This document shows positions 1 to 5,391 of a DNA stretch of 5,391 nucleotides, one piece after another. The notes below the pieces were generated by a model, which did no database searches, was not told where the DNA came from, and saw only the letters and a program-made list of their open reading frames with translations. How positions within the stretch are numbered: position 1 is the first letter of the stretch; the number at the start of each line of letters is the position of its first letter. The DNA lies in the NCBI GenBank assembly GCA_015486815.1, contig WFQY01000041.1, forward strand, positions 1 to 5,391. Direction: 5' to 3'. This DNA comes from Phycisphaerae bacterium (GTDB lineage Bacteria; Planctomycetota; Phycisphaerae; JAAYCJ01). The translations under genes were made by a program, and so were the position numbers.

Positions 1-11
1 ATAAGAGACAG
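1..11. other. Residual Tn5/Nextera mosaic-end adapter at contig edge (probable artefact)
   Basis: The first 11 bases, ATAAGAGACAG, are identical to the last 11 bases of the 19-bp Tn5 mosaic end used in Nextera library preparation (AGATGTGTATAAGAGACAG). They sit exactly at the window edge, in the orientation expected for adapter followed by insert. A chance match of 11 fixed bases at a fixed position is about 1 in 4 million. Genomic sequence therefore probably begins at base 12. The small palindrome GAGACAGTCTC at 5-15 spans this junction and is likely an accident of it. A genuine genomic match is possible but less likely. Confidence 0.8.
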
Positions 12-80
12 TCTCACAATAAAGCAGTTGGTAGCGGGAAATCAGCCACATATCACCAAAAAGCATGCGAGTTTTCATTT

Positions 81-109
81 AATCCCAGCGGGGTTTTCCC
101 AATGGGATT
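81..109. repeat. Nested inverted repeat (hairpin) downstream of the ATPase gene
   Basis: AATCCCA (81-87) pairs perfectly with TGGGATT (103-109). Inside it, GGG (91-93) pairs with CCC (98-100) across a TTTT loop, leaving a small internal loop (GCG opposite AA). On the minus strand it lies 53 nt past the ATPase stop codon, so it could end or stabilise the operon transcript. It lacks the run of U expected of a classic intrinsic terminator on that strand. On the plus strand it is followed by a mildly T-rich TTTCGTTTC. I call it a hairpin of unknown function; terminator is a weaker reading. Confidence 0.5.
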
Positions 110-111
110 TC

Positions 112-135
112 GTTTCACTCAACGCTTCGCTCAAC
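112..135. repeat. Imperfect 12-bp tandem duplication
   Basis: Two adjacent 12-mers, GTTTCACTCAAC (112-123) and GCTTCGCTCAAC (124-135), match at 10 of 12 positions. On the minus strand they read GTTGAGCGAAGC followed by GTTGAGTGAAAC. The duplication lies between the ATPase stop codon and the hairpin at 81-109. Together they make bases 71-140 look like an intergenic repeat unit rather than leftover coding sequence. No conserved protein is visible in bases 12-161. Confidence 0.5.
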
Positions 136-161
136 ATTTTTCATTTGGTATTTTTAACTGT

Positions 162-1490
162 TTATTTATTCTGCTCTTCTTGTGGTTCGGTCTCGAAAGC
201 CATCAGTGCGTCTTCATCCGAATCATAACGAAACAGCTCGCCATATTGCCCCCAAGAAGCAAGAAACTCAAAGGCTACCTCCGGATCTTCAGCGGGCAGA
301 AGCAAATTTATCTCTTCTATCGCTGTTTCCCGCGGTATTCCGTCTTCGCCTGCCAACTCGACCATATTTTTGAAAATCTGAAAGATGCGTATCTTCATCA
401 GCTGACTGCCCCAGATGGATTTTCTGCCATTTACATCGGCACTTAGAAATGTTCTGCCAAGCGGTAAAAGCAAAACACGCTGACGTGGGGTATCGACAAA
501 GTCAAGCATCTCAGCGGCTTTGGCTACAGCTATTGCGTGGCCAAACTCCAATTTCAATTCATTGGCAAATGAAAAGATGTTCACCTCACCGCCTCGGTCT
601 TCGAGCATTTCCAAAAGCCCAATTATCTCGCCTACTTCGACTGGCGGAAGCGCTTCGATTGTCTCCTGAGAGACTTGAGGCACGAGGGCGGGATGTTCCT
701 CTTCGTCGGGCATAATGCCTTTGGTGAGCAATTCGTAAATTACCTCTTCCAGATTCTCCAGAGCGGGGTCGCGATAATCGCGCGGATAGCGGGCGGGATT
801 ATCAAGAGTCGCAAGCACCTTGCCGGGGAGCTCGCCCAAAACGATAATTCTACTCGCTAACGAAACCACCTCTTTGATGTCGTGGCTGATAATGAAGATA
901 CTCTGCGGATTGCGATCCTGATCGAGCCAAAGGTCAACCAAGTCGGCACGAAGGTTTTCAGCTGTTAGTGCATCGACCTGACTGAACGGTTCGTCGAGAC
1001 AGAGAATCTCAGGCTCGACCACCAATGCACGAGCGATACCGACACGCTGGCGCATTCCGCCCGAAAGCTCACGCGGATAGCGGTCTTCGAAACCTTCCAA
1101 GCCGATTTGGTCGATAACCTGTTCGACCCGTTGCTCTCTTGTCTCCCTACTGATATCGATTGCCTTCAATGCCTCTTCGATATTCTCCCAGACGGTAAGC
1201 CAAGGGAATAGTGCGAATGATTGAAACACCAAAGCAACGCCCGGATTTAAGCCATCTATGGTTTGCCCCTTATACATTACCCTTCCACGTGTCGGTTTGA
1301 TCAATCCGGAAAGGATACGCAACAGTGTCGTTTTACCGCAGCCTGACGGGCCAAGCAGTGCAACGATCTCGCCTTGGCGTATCTGAAGACTGACGGACTC
1401 GACGACGGTAAGGTCGCGTCCGCCTGACAGCTCGAATACCATATCGACTTTTACGAGTTCGGTAATGATTTCTTTATTGTTTGCTATCAT
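162..1490 (-). CDS. ABC transporter ATP-binding protein with C-terminal AAA-associated domain (nitrate/sulfonate/taurine class)
   Basis: This cytoplasmic ATPase powers an ABC importer; two copies bind the coupling loops of the permease and hydrolyse ATP. All nucleotide-binding-domain motifs are visible in the 442 residues: Walker A GPSGCGKT (47-54), Q-loop Gln90 in VFQSFALFPW, signature LSGGMRQR (142-149), Walker B ILCLDEPF (162-169) with catalytic Glu167, and switch His203 in ISHD. The FALFPWLTVWENI stretch is typical of the TauB/SsuB/NrtD group. Residues of about 280-432 form the AAA-associated C-terminal domain, with the PLGRxFxxAD, RKxIW and LLLPAEDP blocks I associate with that family; its role is not well established and may be regulatory. 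The ATG is the first possible start, because an in-frame TAG (1503-1505) lies 12 nt upstream of it. A weak GGGA site (1497-1500) precedes it. It follows the permease gene by 19 nt, so the two are surely co-transcribed. No disruption is seen. The substrate is unknown. Confidence 0.93.
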   Translation of the reverse strand: MIANNKEIITELVKVDMVFELSGGRDLTVVESVSLQIRQGEIVALLGPSGCGKTTLLRILSGLIKPTRGRVMYKGQTIDGLNPGVALVFQSFALFPWLTVWENIEEALKAIDISRETREQRVEQVIDQIGLEGFEDRYPRELSGGMRQRVGIARALVVEPEILCLDEPFSQVDALTAENLRADLVDLWLDQDRNPQSIFIISHDIKEVVSLASRIIVLGELPGKVLATLDNPARYPRDYRDPALENLEEVIYELLTKGIMPDEEEHPALVPQVSQETIEALPPVEVGEIIGLLEMLEDRGGEVNIFSFANELKLEFGHAIAVAKAAEMLDFVDTPRQRVLLLPLGRTFLSADVNGRKSIWGSQLMKIRIFQIFKNMVELAGEDGIPRETAIEEINLLLPAEDPEVAFEFLASWGQYGELFRYDSDEDALMAFETEPQEEQNK

Positions 1491-1509
1491 TTTTATTCCC
1501 GTCTATTTG

Positions 1510-3315
1510 TTATGCGGAAAACTTATCACTTGCGACTTTGAAAATCGGTTCCCAGAATATTCTATTAATAATGACAACCATCATCGCCATTACTATGACG
1601 CTGGCTGCTAACAGATGAAGCTGTTTTTGCTCGGTTGCCATACTGATAATAGCACCAAGACCTGTAGCTGACAAGACCTTCCCGCCTGTATGGATATATT
1701 CCGCGACGATAGAAGCATTCCATGCACCGCCCGCTGCTGCGATCCAGCCGGTAATTAGCGAGGGGAAGACAGCGGGCAGGTATAGCTTAGCCCAACGTCT
1801 GATATGCGAAAAGCGATAAATCTTCGTTACCTGATTTAGTTCGTCGGAGATTTTCGAGGCACCTGCTACGGAATTGAACAGAATATACCACTGCGAGCCA
1901 AGTGCAAGCAGAACTATCGAACCGTATTCAAGCGATATATGAAAATGATTTAGCACCTTCAATATAAGCGGATATATCATCGGAGCGGGAAACGAAGCAA
2001 GTATTAGAATAATCGGCTGCATTACTCTCGATACGCGAGGCTTAAGGCCAATTATAACACCAAGTGGTATTGTCCATAAACTTGCCAAGATTAACGTCGC
2101 TACCACTCTCGTCAATGTAAGAGATGCTCCTACGCTTATATGTAACCACTGAGATACATTCACATTTGAAATCAAAGCGACCAGTCTGCTGATCGCTATA
2201 AGGACAGCGATACCCAAAGCTATCATCAATAACGAACCGGCAAGCCTGAAGAGCAAACCTAATATTTGTCGGAAATATCCAACAGGGCGAGTATGCGTTT
2301 GATGTTCTTTTTTGGTAACAGCGGGGTGTATTTTGGTAAAGAAAATATCTTCGGTCGTGTTTTTGACATTTTTTGCAGCCTTGCCCATAAATTCCAAAAT
2401 AGCAGACTGCTTTAGTAGGTCGAGAATAATCGATGAGCTTGACTCAGCTGCACTTTCCTGATACTGAAACTTTTGCGACCAAGCGATTAGAGGTCGCCAA
2501 ACCAATTGATCTATTAATAAAATGAGAATAATCATCGCAGTGATTCCGTATATCATTGCAGAAGTATCGTTTTTCTCAATAGCTTCCCACATATACGAGC
2601 CTATGCCTGGAAGACGGAAATCGTTTTCGCCGAGTTTGAAAGTTTCACAGATTGTCAGGAAGAACCAGCCGCCAGCTACCCCTATTATCGAATTCCAGAC
2701 GAGTGGAATAGCAGCGAAAGGCAGTTCCAATTTCCAGAACGTCCGCCACCAACCAAAGCCGTAAATCTTTGCTGCCTCGCACAGTTCCTGCGGTATAGTT
2801 CGAAGCGAATGATAAAAGCTGAACGTCATATTCCAGACCTGGCCGGTGAATATCATAATGATAGCGGTAAGCTCTAAGCCCAAATTCGAATCGGGAAACA
2901 ATGCGATTAGTGCGAGCAGTACCGAAGGCATAAAGCCGAGTACCGGTATCGATTGGAGAATATCCAAAATGGGAATCATTATTTTTTCCGCTCTGCGATT
3001 TTTGGCGGCTATGTATCCATAGACGAGTGTAAATACGAGTGATAAGCAATAGGCAGCAAATCCTCGAAACAGCGACCAGCCAACGTATTTTGGTAACGAA
3101 TGAATGGATAGGTCGATTACTACCTGTCCTCGTCGTGGTGCGGTTATGGAATGGGCAGCGTTAATAAGTAGAAAGACAAGCGCACCTATAAACAGAAAGA
3201 CAGCGAGGTCGATCCAGATCGGCCGACGAATGAGAAATTGACTTGTCGGCTGAGTCTGCGACGTATCCGGTAGAGTAACGAGATTTTCTTCCGGTATCTT
3301 GGTCGATATTGCCAT
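1510..3315 (-). CDS. Fused, internally duplicated ABC transporter permease (two BPD_transp_1 domains)
   Basis: This inner-membrane channel subunit has 601 residues, about twice the length of a single TauC/SsuC permease, because two permease domains are joined. A short cytoplasmic N-terminus and first helix (about 32-54) lead into domain one (about 75-278) and domain two (about 352-590). Between them is a hydrophilic, Ser/Lys-rich linker of roughly 70 residues (280-350). Domain one has a good EAA coupling loop (E180-A-A-x3-G186, then LELPFAAIP). The matching loop in domain two (489-524) keeps LPAVFP but has NQV for EAA and Arg501 for the Gly. The AGGxxN/F and IVAEYIHTGG segments fit the anion-type duplicated permeases (COG4986-like, from memory). 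An in-frame TAA at 3334-3336 makes this ATG the first usable start; the Shine-Dalgarno (GGACAAG) is poor. It is first in an operon with the ATPase. No binding-protein gene is present, so the substrate is undefined. Confidence 0.92.
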   Translation of the reverse strand: MAISTKIPEENLVTLPDTSQTQPTSQFLIRRPIWIDLAVFLFIGALVFLLINAAHSITAPRRGQVVIDLSIHSLPKYVGWSLFRGFAAYCLSLVFTLVYGYIAAKNRRAEKIMIPILDILQSIPVLGFMPSVLLALIALFPDSNLGLELTAIIMIFTGQVWNMTFSFYHSLRTIPQELCEAAKIYGFGWWRTFWKLELPFAAIPLVWNSIIGVAGGWFFLTICETFKLGENDFRLPGIGSYMWEAIEKNDTSAMIYGITAMIILILLIDQLVWRPLIAWSQKFQYQESAAESSSSIILDLLKQSAILEFMGKAAKNVKNTTEDIFFTKIHPAVTKKEHQTHTRPVGYFRQILGLLFRLAGSLLMIALGIAVLIAISRLVALISNVNVSQWLHISVGASLTLTRVVATLILASLWTIPLGVIIGLKPRVSRVMQPIILILASFPAPMIYPLILKVLNHFHISLEYGSIVLLALGSQWYILFNSVAGASKISDELNQVTKIYRFSHIRRWAKLYLPAVFPSLITGWIAAAGGAWNASIVAEYIHTGGKVLSATGLGAIISMATEQKQLHLLAASVIVMAMMVVIINRIFWEPIFKVASDKFSA

Positions 3316-3371
3316 TGCACTTGTCCGATTCGGTTAGTTCTTCCATAGATTTTGATGCCCGCAGAAAACGA

Positions 3372-3401
3372 ATTATATACATTGATAGTTTAACATATCA
3401 G
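3372..3401 (-). promoter_or_regulatory. Predicted sigma-70-type promoter of the permease-ATPase operon
   Basis: On the minus strand a perfect -10 box TATAAT (3372-3377) follows a -35-like CTGATA (3396-3401; 4 of 6 match to TTGACA) with an 18-bp spacer. The expected start is near 3365, giving a leader of about 50 nt before the permease ATG at 3315. Position and orientation fit the operon. The surrounding AT-rich spacer raises the chance of a random match, and no operator site was recognised. Confidence 0.5.
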
Positions 3402-3490
3402 GCTGCAATTGCCAATGAGATAATGGGAGGTTTTATTTATGTTAGAAAAGATTTTTTGGTAATCACTTCGAGATGTTCAGCCCAGATGGT

Positions 3491-3597
3491 TGAGAATTGA
3501 AGATTGATGATTGATGATTTGAAGATGGATTCCGTATATTTTTCGCCTGTTGACGAAAAATTACGGAATGACACAAGAGGGGGAGGATTGAGGATTG
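3491..3597. repeat. Composite intergenic repeat: heptamer tandems flanking a hairpin
   Basis: The plus strand shows GATTGAT twice plus a partial third copy (3502-3519), embedded in related text (TTGAGAATTGAAGATTGATG). After a hairpin (3529-3569) come two copies of GAGGATT (3583-3596). Both tandems have a 7-bp period and differ mainly by T versus G within the TTGAxGA frame, so they look like one repeat family on both sides of the hairpin. From memory, such ATCAATC/ATCTTCAAT-type tracts recur between genes in some planctomycete and deltaproteobacterial genomes. That it is dispersed in this genome is inference; only one copy is visible here. Confidence 0.55.
3529..3569. repeat. 16-bp imperfect inverted repeat with 8-nt loop
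   Basis: The left arm at 3529-3545 (ATTCCGTATATTTTTCG) and right arm at 3554-3569 (CGAAAAATTACGGAAT) pair over 16 bp, with one bulged T at 3537 and an 8-nt loop CCTGTTGA (3546-3553). Pairing stops abruptly at both outer ends (G opposite G). On the minus-strand transcript it would fold more than 130 nt past the stop of the uncharacterized gene and well upstream of the operon promoter. It lacks a following U-tract, so a mobile or REP-like repeat core, or an RNA 3'-end stabiliser, is as plausible as a terminator. Confidence 0.7.
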
Positions 3598-3605
3598 GCG
3601 AAGAT

Positions 3606-3639
3606 GAAGAGAGAAAAGAGAGGAGAGAGAGGAAAGGGA
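3606..3639. repeat. 34-nt uninterrupted homopurine/homopyrimidine tract
   Basis: The plus strand has only A and G from 3606 to 3639, mostly GA repeats such as GAGAGGAGAGAGAGG; the minus strand is correspondingly pure C/T. It adjoins the composite repeat and could come from slippage. Tracts like this can adopt triplex structures under supercoiling, but nothing here shows that this one does. Open frames crossing it are low-complexity and not credible genes. Confidence 0.7.
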
Positions 3640-3701
3640 TGGCCTTTTGGACCAGTGTGATGGTTGTTCCATATATGTTTCCGTACACCCGGTCTGTACT
3701 A

Positions 3702-5366
3702 TTATTTAAGGAAATCGGTGATTTTGTAAATAAGGGGGCTTTGCTCTTTTGCTTTTGGTATATTGCATTTTGAGACATCGTCGTGCAACAATAATTCTTT
3801 GGCATTACTTTGTATTAATGGAATGTGGTCAGGGTCGTATTCTTCGGCAATAGATATTGCTCGTTTATATAACTCTTTCGCCCTTTCGAGAAAATCTATT
3901 TTTGTATTATCATCTTGACGGTCAGCTAATAGATGATATGCATCGGCGAAAGCTGCATAAATACGATAGTTATCTGTTCCGAGTGCAACTATATCCTCAA
4001 ACATACGCTCCGCTGAGTTTCTATCGCCTAATCCCAACTTAGCGCAAGCAACAAAGGCGTCCATTTGGTCTAAAGTATCAGAGTCTTCATCCGGAAACAT
4101 ATCAAAATACTCATCTATAAAGTCAAGTGCTTTTTGATAGTAGCTCGGGTCTGATTCGTGGCCAGCTAATATCATTTCCTCTGCGAATGACATACACCAA
4201 CAATGGAAACAAAAATCTTCGGTGGGGGGAAGAGCAGCAGCAATATCTGTGCTGGCTGTTGCGAATGACGGTATTATGCGTTTAAGTATATCCCAAGCTT
4301 CGCTCCAAAGTTCAAGATAACGGATTCGTTTGTCTTGTCCCAGCAACTTTATTCCTTCAACAATTTTTGATATAGCCAAAAAGAAGGAGAGATTTTTTAT
4401 TCCTAATTTTTTACACAATCCCACAATATAGAGACAAAGAATGGGAACTTGCTCTTGTCCTAATTCGCATTGGTCTGCCCACTGCTCTGCCAATCTGACA
4501 TAAGAGCCTGCTTGTTCAATCTGTTGAGGTAAGAGCTTTAAATCGAAATTCAGCCCGCTTTCTTTCCAATATTCTACAATAGGCAAAGATGAGATTATAT
4601 CGAAAAAATCTGTCTTATCAAGTAGCTGAGGGGCGCCCAAGATTGTGTTCAACATTTTCATTTTTATTTCGAGATCGTTCGATTCATCATCTTCATCTTC
4701 GAAATAGTCTTCGTCAAACTCGTCGAAATCAAAGTCATCTTCATCCACACTGGTAAATTTATAATTACCTTGTCCGACTTTTCTATTAAGAGTATCCAAA
4801 ATTGCATCTACGTTGTCATCAGGAACTGAAACGTAAAAGGGTTTACCGTCATGGCCAAATTCTATCTCGCTATTGGGGGGAACTTTATCTTGTTCTTCAA
4901 GGACATACTTGGTAAGCCTAAAATCCTTATCGGGTTTGAAACCGAGCGAAGCTGCATAATCGATAGCACCGTAAATTAGTTGATTGGCAAAAGTAAAATC
5001 ACAGTCTTCATATTTGACGCTCGTTTTTTCAAATTCGTCAACACAATATTCCTGATATTCGGAAATAGTCATATCGACGTGACAATGAGTATGTTTTAGC
5101 CCCATACACCACATATCAATTACATAGGCTGCAAAAATAAGATTGCCATTAGGCAACTGCCTGGTGATGTGTATGATAGCCATACCTTCTTTTTCTGCGG
5201 TTTTAGATATTCTGCACTTATAAATCGGATATTTTCGAGCTCGCAGAAGTAGCTTAGCTAAACTTGGTGAACCCAAATATTGTTCTGCTATGTTTTCTAT
5301 TTGAGGTTTATATTTCTTGGCTTTCGACTTGCGATGCTTATTCTTTGATTGTTTCTTTTTTGACAT
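3702..5366 (-). CDS. Uncharacterized protein: conserved N-terminal domain, acidic linker, helical/TPR-like C-terminal half
   Basis: I cannot name a function for these 554 residues. Four parts are visible. Residues 1-20 are Lys/Arg/Ser-rich and probably disordered, possibly binding nucleic acid. Residues of about 25-190 form a compact domain with the blocks LPNGNLIFAAYVIDMWCMGLK (70-91), IYGAIDYAASLGFKPDKDF (131-149) and IEFGHDGKPFYVS (168-180). From memory these occur in uncharacterized bacterial proteins, some of which also carry SEC-C zinc motifs, absent here. Residues 206-232 are an Asp/Glu/Phe-rich linker. Residues 235-530 are helical, and the last 150 resemble TPR-type repeats (for example AERMFEDIVALG, AKELYKRAISIAEEY). 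There is no signal peptide or transmembrane segment, so it is likely cytoplasmic. The start is secure: an in-frame TAA lies at 5379-5381 and AAAGGA stands 8 nt upstream. It appears more AT-rich than the ATPase gene. A shared role with the transporter is not supported. Confidence 0.85.
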   Translation of the reverse strand: MSKKKQSKNKHRKSKAKKYKPQIENIAEQYLGSPSLAKLLLRARKYPIYKCRISKTAEKEGMAIIHITRQLPNGNLIFAAYVIDMWCMGLKHTHCHVDMTISEYQEYCVDEFEKTSVKYEDCDFTFANQLIYGAIDYAASLGFKPDKDFRLTKYVLEEQDKVPPNSEIEFGHDGKPFYVSVPDDNVDAILDTLNRKVGQGNYKFTSVDEDDFDFDEFDEDYFEDEDDESNDLEIKMKMLNTILGAPQLLDKTDFFDIISSLPIVEYWKESGLNFDLKLLPQQIEQAGSYVRLAEQWADQCELGQEQVPILCLYIVGLCKKLGIKNLSFFLAISKIVEGIKLLGQDKRIRYLELWSEAWDILKRIIPSFATASTDIAAALPPTEDFCFHCWCMSFAEEMILAGHESDPSYYQKALDFIDEYFDMFPDEDSDTLDQMDAFVACAKLGLGDRNSAERMFEDIVALGTDNYRIYAAFADAYHLLADRQDDNTKIDFLERAKELYKRAISIAEEYDPDHIPLIQSNAKELLLHDDVSKCNIPKAKEQSPLIYKITDFLK

Positions 5367-5374
5367 TGTTATAG

Positions 5375-5380
5375 TCCTTT
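5375..5380 (-). promoter_or_regulatory. Ribosome binding site of the uncharacterized gene
   Basis: AAAGGA on the minus strand lies 8 nt before the ATG at 5366, a good Shine-Dalgarno match at normal spacing. With the in-frame TAA that overlaps it (5379-5381), it fixes the start codon. Only 25 nt of upstream sequence are present, so the promoter lies outside the window. Confidence 0.75.
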
Positions 5381-5391
5381 AATAAGAAAAG

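Larger units (their letters stand above)
3316..3701. other. 386-nt intergenic spacer: promoter, composite repeat, purine tract
   Basis: No convincing gene lies in this spacer. Open frames here on either strand are built from low-complexity or repeat sequence and show no protein-family signature. From low to high coordinates it holds the permease leader (3316-3365), a sigma-70-like promoter (3372-3401, minus), a short unremarkable segment, a repeat-like element (3491-3597) with a hairpin at its centre, and a homopurine run (3606-3639). It ends with a small 5-bp inverted repeat, GTACA/TGTAC (3683-3699), just past the stop codon of the uncharacterized gene. No clear intrinsic terminator with a U-tract for that upstream gene was found, so read-through into the transporter operon cannot be excluded. 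Confidence 0.7.

Noticed and set aside
5..15. Palindrome GAGACAGTCTC
   Set aside because: It spans the presumed adapter/genome junction at base 11 and has a 1-nt loop, so it is most likely a chance product of that junction.
22..52. tRNA-like text (AGCAGTTGGTAGCGGG), resembling a D-arm
   Set aside because: No T-arm consensus (GTTCGA), anticodon stem or acceptor stem can be placed around it on either strand.
969..992. Unusual D-loop in the ATPase (SQVD instead of SALD)
   Set aside because: As I recall, SQVDxLTAE is common in ATPases with the AAA-associated domain, and all catalytic motifs are intact, so it is not a defect.
2645..3049. 134-codon minus-strand ORF inside the permease gene
   Set aside because: It lies in another frame of a clearly real membrane-protein gene and its sequence has no recognisable domain; it is a shadow frame.
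3439..3462. Tiny plus-strand ORF (MLEKIFW) behind a strong GGGAGG site
   Set aside because: Only seven codons, in a spacer, with no downstream gene on that strand for it to regulate. The purine-rich match is plausible by chance.
3683..3699. Inverted repeat GTACA/TGTAC as terminator of the uncharacterized gene
   Set aside because: A 5-bp stem with a 7-nt loop and no U-tract is too weak to call an intrinsic terminator.
3437..3805. Open frames across the spacer on both strands (for example 3437-3805 minus, 3504-3773 plus)
   Set aside because: Their proteins are Ser- or Arg/Glu-rich translations of the heptamer and homopurine repeats, they overlap the real gene's 3' end, and they show no domain signature.
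1..5391. CRISPR array, prophage, transposase or defence-system genes
   Set aside because: No regularly spaced direct repeats of CRISPR size, no integrase or transposase motifs, and no nuclease, helicase or toxin signatures were seen on either strand.

Overview
The window is bacterial and gene-dense. All three convincing genes are on the minus strand: an ABC-transporter ATPase (162-1490), a fused two-domain ABC permease (1510-3315), and a large uncharacterized protein (3702-5366). Transcription runs from high to low coordinates, so the order in the direction of reading is uncharacterized protein, 386-nt gap, permease, 19-nt gap, ATPase. The source is most likely an environmental or metagenomic bacterium. 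Planctomycetota (Phycisphaerae-like) is my best guess, based on remembered resemblance of the uncharacterized protein's N-terminal domain and of the repeat-rich spacer to sequences from that group. This is weak inference, and Desulfobacterota or similar phyla remain possible.

Region 1-161: the first 11 bases are identical to the 3' end of the Tn5/Nextera mosaic-end adapter, so the window very probably starts at a contig edge with untrimmed adapter. Bases 12-161 are non-coding and hold a nested hairpin (81-109) and an imperfect 12-bp tandem repeat (112-135).

Region 162-3315: a two-gene operon for an anion/sulfonate/nitrate-class ABC importer. The permease carries two BPD_transp_1 domains in one chain, so one polypeptide can supply both halves of the channel. 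The ATPase carries a C-terminal AAA-associated domain. No periplasmic substrate-binding protein lies in the window, so the substrate cannot be named. A good sigma-70-type promoter (perfect TATAAT) sits about 57-86 nt upstream of the permease start.

Region 3316-3701: the spacer holds that promoter, a composite repeat-like element (heptamer tandems on either side of a 16-bp imperfect hairpin), and a 34-nt homopurine run.

Region 3702-5366: a 554-residue protein with a Lys-rich N-terminus, a conserved but uncharacterized N-terminal domain, a very acidic linker, and a helical, possibly TPR-like C-terminal half. It is the least understood gene here. I found no CRISPR array, tRNA, rRNA, transposase, or multi-gene defence-like or otherwise new system. 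The possible novelties are this protein and the composite spacer repeat.
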